Positions 18,501 through 27,973 of a stretch of 64,000 nt of DNA are shown here, in pieces; the stretch's first letter is position 1, and every line of letters begins with the position of its first letter. This DNA comes from Solibacillus daqui (lineage in GTDB: Bacteria; Bacillota; Bacilli; Bacillales_A; Planococcaceae), in contig NZ_CP114887.1 in assembly GCF_028747805.1 (NCBI RefSeq), forward strand, positions 365,501 to 429,500, written 5' to 3'. The notes beneath the pieces are model-generated. The model was given only the letters and a program-made list of their open reading frames with translations. It did not search any database and was not told where the DNA came from. Both the position numbers and the translations under genes were made by a program.

Positions 18501-20021
18501 TTAGAAGAAGCCCATTGGAGCTTGGTTATAGCTTACTAACATACATTTCGTTTGTTGGTAGTGATCTAACATCATTAAGTGGTTTTCGCGACCAATACCT
18601 GATTGTTTGTAACCGCCGAATGCAGCGTGAGCAGGGTATTGGTGGTATGTGTTTGTCCAAACGCGACCAGCTTGGATACCACGAACTGCGCGGTAAGCTG
18701 TATCCATGTTACGAGACCATACACCAGCACCTAGACCGAAGTCTGTGTCGTTAGCAATTTCCATCGCTTCTTCAAACGTTTTGAACGTTGTTACAGAAAG
18801 TACTGGACCAAAGATTTCTTCTTGGAAGATACGCATGTTGTTTGTACCTTTGAATACTGTAGGCGCTACATAGTAACCGCCCTCTAATTCGCCTTCAAGA
18901 ACGTTTTGGTGACCGCCGATAAGTAGCTCAGCGCCTTCTTCTTGACCAATTGTCATGTAAGACATGATTTTTTCTAATTGTTGTTGTGAAGCTTGTGCAC
19001 CCATCATTGTTTCAGTATCTAATGGGTTACCGATTTTGATTGCTTTAATGCGTTCTAATGCACGTTTCATAAATTCTTCATAAATGTCTTCGTGTACTAA
19101 TGCACGTGATGGACAAGTACAAATTTCACCTGAGTTTAGTGCGAATAATACTAAACCTTCGATTGCTTTATCTAAGAACTCATCATCTTTATCCATTACG
19201 TCTGGGAAGAAGATGTTCGGTGATTTACCACCAAGCTCTAATGTTACAGGGATGATGTTCTCTGTAGCATATTGCATAATTAAACGACCAACGCCAGTTG
19301 AACCAGTGAAGGCAACTTTGTTGATACGTGGGTTTGTTGCAAGTGGTTTACCTGTTTCAACCCCAAGGCCGTTGACTACGTTGAATACGCCTTTTGGTAA
19401 TAAGTCTTGGATTAATTCGATTAATACCATCATTGAAGCAGGCGTTTGCTCAGCAGGCTTCATTACGATTACGTTACCAGCAGCTAATGCAGGAGCGATT
19501 TTCCAAGCGGCCATAAGTAACGGGAAGTTCCAAGGAATAATTTGACCTACAACCCCGATTGGCTCGTGGAAGTGGTATGCTACTGTATCGTTGTCGATTT
19601 CAGAAATACCACCTTGTTGTGCACGAATAGCACCAGCGAAGTAGCGGAAGTGATCTACAACTAATGGAATATCAGCATTTAATGTTTCGCGAACTGCTTT
19701 ACCATTGTCCCAAGTTTCAGCAACAGCAATCATTTCTAAGTTTGCTTCGATACGGTCAGCAATTTTGTTTAAAATGTTGGCACGGTAAGCAACAGATGTA
19801 TGAGCCCAAGCGTCTTTTGCAGCATGTGCAGCATCTAAAGCTAACTCGATATCTTCTTCAGTTGAACGAGCAACAGATGTGAATACTTTACCTGTCACTG
19901 GAGATTTTACGTCTAAGTATTGACCTTTAACAGGAGCTACCCATTGGCCACCGATAAAGTTCTCATATTTTTCTTTGAAATTAACTACTGCACCAGTAGT
20001 ATTAGGATTTGCATAAATCAT
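18501..20021 (-). CDS. NAD-dependent aldehyde dehydrogenase (AldA/AcoD type)
   Basis: 506 residues, class-I/II aldehyde dehydrogenase group commonly paired with DUF779. Catalytic landmarks are [25 protein letters not shown] (base Glu), [11 protein letters not shown] (nucleophile Cys) and [18 protein letters not shown] near the end. It oxidises acetaldehyde or similar short aldehydes to acids. An AGGGGCG site precedes the ATG. Upstream are three evenly spaced palindromes, suggesting tight control. A link to acetaldehyde released by the adjacent aromatic pathway is possible but the gene is in a separate unit. Confidence 0.9.
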   Translation of the reverse strand: MIYANPNTTGAVVNFKEKYENFIGGQWVAPVKGQYLDVKSPVTGKVFTSVARSTEEDIELALDAAHAAKDAWAHTSVAYRANILNKIADRIEANLEMIAVAETWDNGKAVRETLNADIPLVVDHFRYFAGAIRAQQGGISEIDNDTVAYHFHEPIGVVGQIIPWNFPLLMAAWKIAPALAAGNVIVMKPAEQTPASMMVLIELIQDLLPKGVFNVVNGLGVETGKPLATNPRINKVAFTGSTGVGRLIMQYATENIIPVTLELGGKSPNIFFPDVMDKDDEFLDKAIEGLVLFALNSGEICTCPSRALVHEDIYEEFMKRALERIKAIKIGNPLDTETMMGAQASQQQLEKIMSYMTIGQEEGAELLIGGHQNVLEGELEGGYYVAPTVFKGTNNMRIFQEEIFGPVLSVTTFKTFEEAMEIANDTDFGLGAGVWSRNMDTAYRAVRGIQAGRVWTNTYHQYPAHAAFGGYKQSGIGRENHLMMLDHYQQTKCMLVSYNQAPMGFF

Positions 20022-20433
20022 GTTATATCGCCCCTAAATGCTAGATTTAAAGTTTGGTAACTTTATGCCTCGATTATGCATCTGCATATTCGAATAAGCA
20101 AACGAAAAAATTATTTTATTATTCAGAATAGTATCTTTTTCTGTAGAAAATGAATAGAGTATTCATCAAGAAATATTCGTTATTGTACTTATACAGATAG
20201 ATTTAGAATAATGATATTGGAAAAATTGGATATAAATATATTATTTTGATATAAAAATGTATTATATAACAAGTTGAATTAATCAATATTAATTCGATTA
20301 ATTGCATAAAAATTCTTGATAAAAATTCTCGATTAATCAAATGAATATTAAATGTAAACATTAAAAAAAAGATGATATAGTTGTCTTACTTGAAAGGATT
20401 GTAAAAGAATTTCCACTAACCTGAACGGAGAAG
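20022..20433. other. Gene-free 412 bp between divergent aldehyde dehydrogenase and AbrB genes
   Basis: Very AT-rich. Besides the palindromes at 20087-20166 it has an inverted repeat AATTAATC/GATTAATT at 20277-20303 and a 13-base tandem direct repeat at 20308-20333 (AAAAATTCTTGAT, AAAAATTCTCGAT). No gene was seen. Confidence 0.6.
20087..20166. promoter_or_regulatory. Three phased TATTC/GAATA palindromes upstream of the aldehyde dehydrogenase
   Basis: TATTCGAATA (20087-20096), TATTCAGAATA (20120-20130) and ATGAATA-GAG-TATTCAT (20150-20166) have centres about 33 bases apart, roughly three helical turns. This is the pattern expected for cooperative binding of one regulator on one face of the helix. 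The regulator is unknown. Confidence 0.55.
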
Positions 20434-20439
20434 ATGTAC

Positions 20440-21450
20440 ATGATACTTGTATTCATCATCGCACTAATCGGTGCACTCATTTTTTCTGCGTTATCCTTAC
20501 CGATTCCGTGGTTACTCGGACCGATTTTTTCAGTATTAATCGCTCAGTTTTTCATTAAAGACCGTTTGCGCTGGCCAGCTGTGTTGCGCAATACTGGATT
20601 AATAATCGTTGGTGTGGCGATTGGGCAGCAATTTGATTTGGCATTATTTAGTGATTTTAAATCGCTGTTATTTTTTATGGTCATTGTCAATTTGATTTTG
20701 TTTGGCTTTTGTTTAGGAATTGCGTGGGTTATTTCCAAAACGACCGGGCTTTCATTTAAAACATCAGTGGCTGCCAATGTACCAGGGGGATTATCACAGT
20801 TGGTGCTTTTTGCAGAAGAAGAAGGGGACGTCAATTTAACGGCGGTCACTTATTTTCACATTATCCGCGTGTTAGGGGTCGTGCTGTTCATTCCGTTTTT
20901 AGTGTCAGGGCATGTTGTGAGTGGGGGAGCGATTCCAGTTTCGGTTGATGCTTGGCAAGTCGTGCTGCTGATTTTAGTAGCTGCTGCACTTGTTCCGCTT
21001 GGAAAGAAAATTAAATTGCCAGTTGCACATTTTTTAACGCCGATTTTAGTTATCATAGTTTTAAAATTGTTTTCAATTGAAGCAGCCCCAATGCCGAGTG
21101 ATGTCTTGCATGTTGCGCAGATATTAATCGGGGCATATATTGGGCTCTTATTAAAACCAGAAACGTTGCGCTTACCTGTAAAGGTGTTAGTTGGGGGCAT
21201 TGCTAGTACGATTTCGATGATTGCGCTCACTTATGGAACGAGTATTCTCATTGCCAATTATTTAGATTTAAGCTTTGCGACGAGCTTTTTAAGTACAGCG
21301 CCAGGAGGTCTCGATCAAATGGGCCTACTTGCCGCTGCTGTACATGCGGATATTTCAGTTGTGACGGTGTTTCAGCTGTTTCGTTTATTATTCATCTTCC
21401 TTTGTATCCTGCCACTTATTAAATGGATTTACAGTGAAAAAAATACTTAA
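20440..21450 (+). CDS. AbrB-family membrane protein (AbrB duplication)
   Basis: About 336 residues, nearly all hydrophobic, with ten or so helices in two related halves: LPIPWLLGPIFSVLIA, then VAANVPGGLSQLVLFA, and again SFLSTAPGGLDQMGLLA. The paired PGGLxQ motifs mark PF05145 (once labelled putative ammonia monooxygenase; a transporter is more likely). The ATG at 20434 is only three bases after GGAG, so the ATG at 20440 is preferred. Substrate unknown. Confidence 0.85.
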   Translation: MILVFIIALIGALIFSALSLPIPWLLGPIFSVLIAQFFIKDRLRWPAVLRNTGLIIVGVAIGQQFDLALFSDFKSLLFFMVIVNLILFGFCLGIAWVISKTTGLSFKTSVAANVPGGLSQLVLFAEEEGDVNLTAVTYFHIIRVLGVVLFIPFLVSGHVVSGGAIPVSVDAWQVVLLILVAAALVPLGKKIKLPVAHFLTPILVIIVLKLFSIEAAPMPSDVLHVAQILIGAYIGLLLKPETLRLPVKVLVGGIASTISMIALTYGTSILIANYLDLSFATSFLSTAPGGLDQMGLLAAAVHADISVVTVFQLFRLLFIFLCILPLIKWIYSEKNT

Positions 21451-21576
21451 TTGTGTCCGTGATTTTACAGGGTTTCGCGTGAAATTATTTGAAAAGGAGC
21501 TTGGAAGCTAACCCTTTGCGAGTGGTTTAGGTTATACTAGAGAAAGTGATTAATTGAGGGAGTAGGATTAGGAAAC

Positions 21577-22473
21577 ATGCAAACGCAATCAAATCGACAG
21601 TTGTGGGCGCAAGCTGTGAAAACCGGCATTATCAAATCAAACTTGATTCCGATGATTGCTGCACTGATGCTCGCACTATACACATATAAACTAGACTTTA
21701 TTGAACAGATTCCAGCTATTATTTTTGCGACGCTTGGCTCTGCAGCTGTTATTGCCGCAGCAGGAGCATTTAACAACATCTATGACCGAGACATCGACCA
21801 AATTATGCCGCGTACGAAAACACGTCCGACGGTAACAGGTGAGCTATCAGCAAAACGGGTGCTTATTGCAGCGACACTGTTACTTATTATTGGCTGTGTC
21901 TTGTTATACCTGGCATCACCACTTGCTGCCTTACTTGGTTTTTTAGGTGTATTTTTCTACGTTGTTCCTTACACTATGTGGACAAAACGCCGTACAATTT
22001 GGAACACAGAGGTCGGCAGTATTTCAGGCGCAATGCCACCACTAATTGGTTGGGCTGCTGTTGCACCAGACATTTGGCACCCCGCTGCATGGGCATTATT
22101 TTTAATTATGGTCATTTGGCAAATGCCGCACTTTTACGCTATTGCCATCCGTAAAAAAGAAGACTATGCCGCAGCAAATATTCCGATGCTACCGGTAGTA
22201 AAAGGGGAACACCGCACATATATTCAATCGAATGTGTACTTAGTGTTACTATGTTTATCCAGCTTTTTATTTTTACCACTTAGCTTAGGCTTAACGATTG
22301 TATCGTTTATTTTAGGGATCATTTGGCTGTGGATGAGTATTACCGCGTCAAAGAAAAAAGAACAGAAAAAATGGGCCAACAAAATGTTTGCTTACTCGTT
22401 ATTCCATATGATGGCGGTTTTCGGAACTGTGTTCATCTATGCGTCAGTCGGCATGATTTTAAATGCGCTCTAA
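21577..22473 (+). CDS. ctaB: Protoheme IX farnesyltransferase (heme O synthase)
   Basis: 298 residues, UbiA prenyltransferase family with about nine helices. The first Asp-rich motif AFNNIYDRDIDQIMPRT (about residues 67-83) and the second region YTMWTKRRTIWNTEVG match CyoE/CtaB. It adds a farnesyl group to heme B for terminal oxidases. It stands alone here, away from cta oxidase genes. A TATACT -10-like element lies at 21533-21538 without a clear -35. It is followed by a good terminator. Confidence 0.93.
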   Translation: MQTQSNRQLWAQAVKTGIIKSNLIPMIAALMLALYTYKLDFIEQIPAIIFATLGSAAVIAAAGAFNNIYDRDIDQIMPRTKTRPTVTGELSAKRVLIAATLLLIIGCVLLYLASPLAALLGFLGVFFYVVPYTMWTKRRTIWNTEVGSISGAMPPLIGWAAVAPDIWHPAAWALFLIMVIWQMPHFYAIAIRKKEDYAAANIPMLPVVKGEHRTYIQSNVYLVLLCLSSFLFLPLSLGLTIVSFILGIIWLWMSITASKKKEQKKWANKMFAYSLFHMMAVFGTVFIYASVGMILNAL

Positions 22474-22481
22474 TTAGAGAT

Positions 22482-22522
22482 ACCGTAGTAGCTATGATTT
22501 CAATAGCGGCTACGGTTTTTTT
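22482..22522 (+). terminator. Terminator after ctaB
   Basis: ACCGTAG (22482-22488) pairs with CTACGGT (22510-22516), with further pairing of AGCTAT/ATAGC inside, followed by a run of T. Confidence 0.9.
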
Positions 22523-22610
22523 ATGGATAGGAATGCCGTCAATTTAAAAGAAGTTAATATTTTGTGAACAGAAGATGTGATCATACTATGACAATCAAAT
22601 AAGAGATATT

Positions 22611-22883
22611 TTGAAGTTGGCAGGCAAATGCTATGATAAATACATCAAGCGAAGCCAATTGCTTGAAAATAAGTTTCGCACTCAAAATGATATGCTTAAT
22701 TTTACTCATAATTCGTATATGACTTCGACAACATATAAAACCCCCTATTTTTATATGGTCAAGTACGGAAAAGAAAACTCCAACGTGCAGTTGGAGTTTT
22801 TTATTGTTAGTGACAATGAAGCAATTCAACAATTAACAGATACTTCATTTGAGGAAATTGAAGCATTACGCCAACGCTATTAA
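22611..22883 (+). CDS. Doubtful 90-residue open frame
   Basis: A TTG-initiated frame with no good ribosome site. Its C-terminal part (FFIVSDNEAIQQLTD, EEIEALRQRY) looks protein-like, but a perfect terminator hairpin lies inside it at 22774-22802. It is most likely a decayed gene or chance frame. The family is not recognised. The rest of the 22474-22989 interval holds only the two terminators and an inverted repeat. Confidence 0.2.
   Translation: MKLAGKCYDKYIKRSQLLENKFRTQNDMLNFTHNSYMTSTTYKTPYFYMVKYGKENSNVQLEFFIVSDNEAIQQLTDTSFEEIEALRQRY
22774..22802 (+). terminator. Perfect terminator-like hairpin
   Basis: AAAACTCCAAC, loop GTGCA, GTTGGAGTTTTTT. The arms are exactly complementary and run into six T residues. 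It may once have ended a gene now reduced to the weak frame around it. Confidence 0.75.
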
Positions 22884-22929
22884 ATAACGAAAACACCGCT
22901 ACATTTTCTTTTAAATAGACTATACTAAT

Positions 22930-22969
22930 AAGAGGATAATATGTTCAATATATGAGCATATATCCTCTT
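22930..22969. promoter_or_regulatory. Inverted repeat before the SnoaL-like gene
   Basis: AAGAGGATA (22930-22938) and TATCCTCTT (22961-22969) are exact complements, with partial pairing continuing inward (TATG/CATA). A TATACT -10-like hexamer at 22921-22926 directly precedes it, so it would lie at the start of the transcript as an operator or 5' hairpin. Confidence 0.45.
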
Positions 22970-22989
22970 ATCCATAAGGGGGTTTTTAA

Positions 22990-23421
22990 ATGACACCAGA
23001 ACAAATTGTTAGAGAATTTTTTGAAAAAGTACGTTCAGGTAATGATCCTGAATACTCCAATCAATTAATGGCAGAACAAGTAGTGGCACATCAAACTGTA
23101 TCTGAAGTAGAACAAACAGTGGTGAGGACACCTAAGGATTATGCTGAACACGTAAGAGAAATGATTGAAGCATATGGTAATTTTTCTTTAGAAATTCAAG
23201 AATTATTAGTAGGCGGAAATAAAGTATATGTACGGTGGAAACAAAAAGGTACGCACGTAGGAGAAATTGATGGATACCAACCTACAGGGCTTCCAATAAT
23301 ACAAATGGCAAGTGCGGTATATAAAATAGAAAATGAAAAAATTTCAGAGTATTGGATTCAGATTGATAGGTTAGGTATTCAAGTACAATTGGAGAGTAAT
23401 AAAAATATTAAAAGTTTATAA
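22990..23421 (+). CDS. SnoaL-like (NTF2-fold) protein, ester cyclase family
   Basis: 143 residues with an AAGGGGG site. EQIVREFFEKVRSGNDPE, VAHQTVSE, VRWKQKGTHVGEIDGYQPTG and ISEYWIQIDRLGI match the SnoaL/ester cyclase group of NTF2-like proteins. Bacterial members without a polyketide cluster usually have no known substrate, and none is suggested here. It stands as a single-gene unit between an upstream hairpin and a strong terminator. Confidence 0.8.
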   Translation: MTPEQIVREFFEKVRSGNDPEYSNQLMAEQVVAHQTVSEVEQTVVRTPKDYAEHVREMIEAYGNFSLEIQELLVGGNKVYVRWKQKGTHVGEIDGYQPTGLPIIQMASAVYKIENEKISEYWIQIDRLGIQVQLESNKNIKSL

Positions 23422-23536
23422 ATTTCAATGTTTTAATATTTAATAAAAATTATCGAACTTTGATGTAAATTACTAATCTAATTAAAAGGGTGCTAAAATC
23501 TTGTTTCATTAACGGGTGCTTTAGTAAAAGAAGAAA

Positions 23537-23578
23537 GGGTTCTACATATTAGATATGACTAATATGTAGAACCCTTTA
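23537..23578. terminator. Bidirectional terminator
   Basis: GGGTTCTACATATTAG and CTAATATGTAGAACCC pair perfectly over 16 bases around a six-base loop. TTTAAT follows on the plus strand and TTTCTTC on the minus strand. It separates the convergent SnoaL-like and dipeptidase genes. Confidence 0.85.
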
Positions 23579-23659
23579 ATTTATCTATCTTTTTTAAAAT
23601 TAGGTCTTGATAATATCAAGCGTAGCGGTGTTTCTATTAAATCCTAGTAACGATGCTTT

Positions 23660-25042
23660 CTATAGCTTAATATTCGCAACTTCATGCATATAATCACCAA
23701 GTACACGTAAGCCTTGGTCGAAGTTTTCTAAATGGAAGTGTTCGTTTGGTGCGTGGAAGTTTTCGCTTGAAAGTCCGAAGCCCATTAGCACAACCGGTAA
23801 GTTTAAGATTTCATCAAATGCGGCTACGATTGGAATCGAACCACCGCCGCGCGTATAAGCAGTTGGCACATTGTATACTTTTTCGTATGAACGACCCGCT
23901 GCTTGAATTAATGGATGATCGAATGGTGTGATGTAAGGTTTCCCTTTATCAAACTCAGAAATAACAACCTCAACACCAGCAGGCTTGTGCTTTTCAATAT
24001 GTGCTTTAAGTAGCGCTACGATTTCATCTGGATCTTGGTTTGGTACTAAGCGGCACGTAATTTTTGCGCCTGCTTCAGCTGGTAACACCGTTTTAATGCC
24101 TTCACCTGAGAAGCCACCAAACACGCCGTTAATTTCTAGCGTTGGACGAGCCCATGTTTGTTCTAAATAAGAGTAACCGGCTTCACCGAATAATTCTTTA
24201 ACGCCCACTTCTTCTTTTAATGCATCTTCGTCAAAGTTTAGGTCGCGGTATGCTTGGCGCTCTTCTTCTGATAATGGCAATACATTGTCATAGAAGCCTT
24301 CAACTTGGATTGTGCCATGCTCATCACGGAATGACGCTAAAATGTCAGCTAATGCGTGAATGGCATTTTGTACACCGCCACCGTAAAGGCCTGAATGTAA
24401 ATCACCTTTCGCACCTCGCACATCAATTTGTACACCTGTTAAGCCACGTAAGCCGTAGCATACTGCTGGCTTTCCTTTTGCATAAAGACCAGTATCCGAA
24501 ATAACGATTAAGTCTGCTGCTAATTTTTCTTTATTGTCTTCCGTATATTGAGGAAGTGACGGACTACCGATTTCTTCTTCGCCTTCATAAATAAATTTCA
24601 CGTTTACAGGCAATGTTCCTTCCATAGCAAACAGTGCTTCAATCATTTTTAAGTGCATGAACACTTGGCCTTTGTCATCAGAAGACCCACGTGCAAACAG
24701 CTTGTTGTCACGAATTGATGGCTCAAACGGCGGTGTCTCCCATAAATGTAATGGATCAACTGGCTGTACATCATAGTGACCATAGAATAGAATCGTTGGT
24801 TTTCCTTCTGCATATAACCATTCACCATACACAACAGGGTGGCCAGCTGTTTGTTCAACTGCAACGTTTTCGATATTTAATGATTTTAAGTGATCTGCTA
24901 ACCAGTTCGCAGCAGTCGCCATATCTGCTTTGTGCTCGGATAGGGCAGAAATACTTGGAATGCGTAAAAATTCGTTTAATTCGGCTAAATGGCGCTCGCG
25001 ATGTTCTGTAAAGTAAGCATCTAATGTTTGTAAATGATTCAT
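23660..25042 (-). CDS. M20-family dipeptidase
   Basis: 460 residues when started at the ATG at 25042, which has an ideal AATAGGAGG site; the frame extends 30 codons upstream without one. Metal and catalytic residues are H89 and D91 (GHYDVQP), D122/D123 (GSSDDKGQ), and E155/E156 (YEGEEEIGS), with SDTG and NEHFHLENF near the end. It resembles cytosolic non-specific dipeptidases of the CNDP2/ArgE-DapE group, which hydrolyse dipeptides with a two-zinc centre. No transporter or partner gene is adjacent. Confidence 0.9.
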   Translation of the reverse strand: MNHLQTLDAYFTEHRERHLAELNEFLRIPSISALSEHKADMATAANWLADHLKSLNIENVAVEQTAGHPVVYGEWLYAEGKPTILFYGHYDVQPVDPLHLWETPPFEPSIRDNKLFARGSSDDKGQVFMHLKMIEALFAMEGTLPVNVKFIYEGEEEIGSPSLPQYTEDNKEKLAADLIVISDTGLYAKGKPAVCYGLRGLTGVQIDVRGAKGDLHSGLYGGGVQNAIHALADILASFRDEHGTIQVEGFYDNVLPLSEEERQAYRDLNFDEDALKEEVGVKELFGEAGYSYLEQTWARPTLEINGVFGGFSGEGIKTVLPAEAGAKITCRLVPNQDPDEIVALLKAHIEKHKPAGVEVVISEFDKGKPYITPFDHPLIQAAGRSYEKVYNVPTAYTRGGGSIPIVAAFDEILNLPVVLMGFGLSSENFHAPNEHFHLENFDQGLRVLGDYMHEVANIKL

Positions 25043-25091
25043 AAATGGGCCTCCTATTATTTCGATTATAGAAATAAGTATAGCATACGCT

Positions 25092-26883
25092 TTAGCCTTT
25101 ATCATGATTTGGCTGCACGGAATAGGGTACATTCATAATAGAAATTCCAGGCTGTGCTAAAAGGGCTTGCTTCAATGCAAAGGCATGATGGTTATGCAAC
25201 GCGGCATGCCGTTTTTTTTGTGTCACGAGCTGCGGTACAGCAACCATTACATGATAATTTTGTTTGTCTGCCCTAGCTTTTATTTTCAAAATCGTACGCA
25301 TGAGCGGCTTTAACAAATACTGATTACTAGAGACAAATGTGATGAGACGGATGTTTGGTGCAAATGTAGCCCATTCCTCCTTCATATGTGCCACATCCTC
25401 CGTGGAGTGTCCAATATAAAGTGCATACATATTCGAGCAATGCTGTAATTCTAATATCGCAAGTGCTTTTTTCGTTGTTTGATAAATACCGCTAATCGGA
25501 ACAATCATGATTTGCCCATTATAGTTAGGGAAAACCGTCTCATTTGTTAAAGATTGTGCCACTTCATCATAGTGGTGGCGAATACGCAAACAGCCATAGA
25601 CAATGATTGGCACAAAAATAACAACAGGCCAAACGACCATCCATTTTGTCACAATCAGCGCAATCACAACCGTAGCAGTTAAGAGCATCGCCAGTAGAGG
25701 AACAATCATCTGAGCCGTTTTCCAATAGCAAATGACAAGCCCCAGTAATGCACACGTAAATGGTACAAACACACCGACTGCATATAAAGGAATCAGTTGC
25801 TCGGTATTACCTTGAAACACCACAATACACAGAATAGCAGCGATACTAAGCGCAATCATACTATTGGAGTAGCCTAAGACGATCTCCACGATTTAAAAAG
25901 ATGCGCGGTGCATAGCCGTCCTTCGCGAGATTCGCTAATAGTTGCGGAAACGCTGCAAAGGAGGTGTTTGCTGCAAGTAATAAAATACTAATCGTTACAG
26001 CCTGAATGAAAAAATAAAAGCCATTTCGTCCAACAATTTGAGACGCAAGCTGAGATAAAATCGTCTCATTCATGGATGGTGTAATTTGAAAATGCGTTGT
26101 AAAAATTAGGACTCCACTAAAGAGCAACGTTAAGACACCCGCTAATACTAGCATCGTTTTTTGTGCATTGACGGCAGCTGGCTTTTTGAAATTGGGAACC
26201 GCGTTACTAATCGCTTCTACACCTGTAAGCGCAGAACAGCCAACCGCAAAAGCTTTAATGAGCAACATCCATGAAAAAGCTTCTATTGTAGCCGGGGAAA
26301 CGATCACAGCATCATTCCATTTAAAAAGTGCCATGATGAAAACGAGAAACATCGCCACAATAAAGCCGTACACAGGAAACATCAATACGCGTGCGGTTTC
26401 TGTTACACCACGTAAGTTAAGTAATAGTAACCCACCGATAAAAAGCACGCTAATTATAATTCGAGACGCATGTAAACTTGGAAAGGCACTAGTTAAAGCA
26501 TCTACACCGGCAGATACGCTTACGGCAATCGTTAAAATGTAATCGACTAAAAGAAGCCCGGCTGTACAAAGCGCTACATAGTTATTCATATATTTTTGTG
26601 TGACTTTATAGGCACCGCCACCCTCTGGAAACTGGGTAATGACCGAACGATAAGCAATAACAAGTAAAAACAGCAACGCTAATATGAGCCCAGCAACGGG
26701 TAATGTATAGAGCGAATGTAAGGCAGTTGCCGCCGAAAGTACGATGATGATTTGCTCTGGTCCATAGGCAACCGAAGATAATGCATCCGAAGACAGGAGA
26801 GCTAGCGCCTCTTTTTTCGATACCGCTTGCTGCTTTTCACTGTTTAATTTTAAAGGCTTTCCGATGAAAATTTGTTTCCACAT
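25092..26883 (-). pseudogene. KimA-like APC-superfamily permease, split by one frameshift
   Basis: Two overlapping frames together make one protein of about 597 residues. The first (start MWKQIFIGKPLK at 26883, AAGGTG site) has LALLSSDALSSVAYGPEQI, FPEGGGAYKV and LLLNLRGVTETA, and ends NRGDRLRLLQ. The second enters at ...LGYSNSMIALSIAA and carries the remaining helices and a cytosolic USP-like tail. Reading NRGDRL-GYSNSM without a break needs removal of one base, for example T at 25875. The family includes B. subtilis KimA (YdaO), a potassium importer; amino acid transport is the alternative. No c-di-AMP riboswitch was seen upstream. Confidence 0.8.
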
Positions 26884-27418
26884 TACGCACCACACCTTTT
26901 CCGTAAATTTCTTCTTCATGTATTGAATATTTTGATTGAATGCATTATGCGCTCGAAAATGCTAGATAACAAGTTACTATTGATTCATTTATTTTCCAGT
27001 TTCGTTACGCATCACCAAAATGAGAGGTGGCTTTCTACTATGGAGGAAAAGCAAAGCATATAAAAAAGAAGTGTAGGAAATTTAGAAAAACACAAATCGA
27101 AACCAAATAGCGCGATTTTATGTCTTTATTCATGTAGATTTCATTTGGAAAATTCTACGTTTCTATCCATAAAAAAATACGCTACGATAGAATTAACAGA
27201 TTAACTTGTTTCAGCGGAAGTCCCAATTTCTATAAGAGGGGGATGAATGCCTAAAAATGCAACTCGTTTCAGTGGAAATTCAAACTCTAGCTGAATCAAG
27301 TTATGCCCCGGCGGATGTCACAGATTTTTAAGAGGAGTTTTTCGAGCACGCTCGAAAAAATCTGGACGCAATTACGCCGAGGCGTAATTGAGAAAAAGCA
27401 ATAAAGGAGATGCAGGCA
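26884..27418. other. Intergenic region holding a dispersed repeat
   Basis: About 320 AT-rich bases without a convincing gene, then the repeat at 27202-27390 that ends just before the PlsY-like ribosome site. The repeat therefore lies in the 5' leader or promoter region of the acyltransferase operon. Confidence 0.6.
27202..27390 (+). repeat. Dispersed structured repeat, copy 1
   Basis: The conserved core (27289-27390) reads GCCCCGGCGGATGTCACAG, then a hairpin TTTTTCGAGC-AC-GCTCGAAAAA (27338-27359), then TCTGGACG and a perfect hairpin CAATTACGCC-GA-GGCGTAATTG (27369-27390). The left part contains AACTTGTTTCAGC and GCTGAATCAAGTT, which can pair. A second copy lies at 36341-36492. In that copy the CGAGC/GCTCG stem is CAAGC/GCTTG, a compensatory change. 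Confidence 0.85.
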
Positions 27419-27973
27419 ATGCTATATATTTTTCTAAGTTATTTGGTCGGCAACATTTTATTTGCGGTTCTAGTGGGTAAAGTAAGGGGCATTGATTTGC
27501 AACAAGCCAATAGTGGCAATTTAGGCGCCCGTAATGCAGGACGAACACTTGGTAAAGGTGCCTTTGTTATTGTGGCGATTGGAGATGGCTTGAAAGGGCT
27601 CCTAGTTGTTTTAGCGGGACGGTTACTGGACTATTCTGAAATAACGATTGCTCTTGCGGTTATTGCCGTTATTCTCGGTCACCTTTATCCATTTTGGAAC
27701 AAGGGGAAGGGGGGCAAGGGCGTTGCAACAATCATCGGGGCAATGGTATTGTTTGCACCACTGTCTTTCCTTGTATTTTTAGGGGGATTTGGATTAAGCG
27801 TCATTCTTACAAAAAGTGCAACAATTAGCATGGTTGTAGGATTTGTTGCTTATGGATTGCTACTTGTCGTACAACAACCCGCGGGAAGCCTATTTTGTAT
27901 TGCCTTACTGCTCGTTATTTGGAAGCAACGAAAAAGCATAATAGAAAGAGTGAAACCAAATGTATTGGAGTAA
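27419..27973 (+). CDS. PlsY-like acyl-phosphate acyltransferase paralogue
   Basis: 184 residues with five or so membrane helices. The ATG at 27410 abuts the AAAGGAG site, so the ATG at 27419 is used. Motif 1 is SGNLGARNAGRTLGK (canonical PlsY has SGNIGATNVxR) and motif 3 is GHLYPFWNKGKGGKGVAT. PlsY moves a fatty acyl group from acyl-phosphate to glycerol 3-phosphate. The altered ATN to ARN and the overlap with an aminotransferase fusion suggest a paralogue with another acceptor (inference). It overlaps the next gene by 14 bases, so the two are probably made together. Confidence 0.8.
   Translation: MLYIFLSYLVGNILFAVLVGKVRGIDLQQANSGNLGARNAGRTLGKGAFVIVAIGDGLKGLLVVLAGRLLDYSEITIALAVIAVILGHLYPFWNKGKGGKGVATIIGAMVLFAPLSFLVFLGGFGLSVILTKSATISMVVGFVAYGLLLVVQQPAGSLFCIALLLVIWKQRKSIIERVKPNVLE

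Noticed and set aside
22581..22832. 83-codon minus-strand frame after ctaB
   Set aside because: No ribosome site and it runs through a perfect plus-strand terminator; not protein-like.
26920..27200. c-di-AMP (ydaO) riboswitch upstream of the KimA-like permease
   Set aside because: The region is AT-rich and lacks the conserved ydaO leader blocks.
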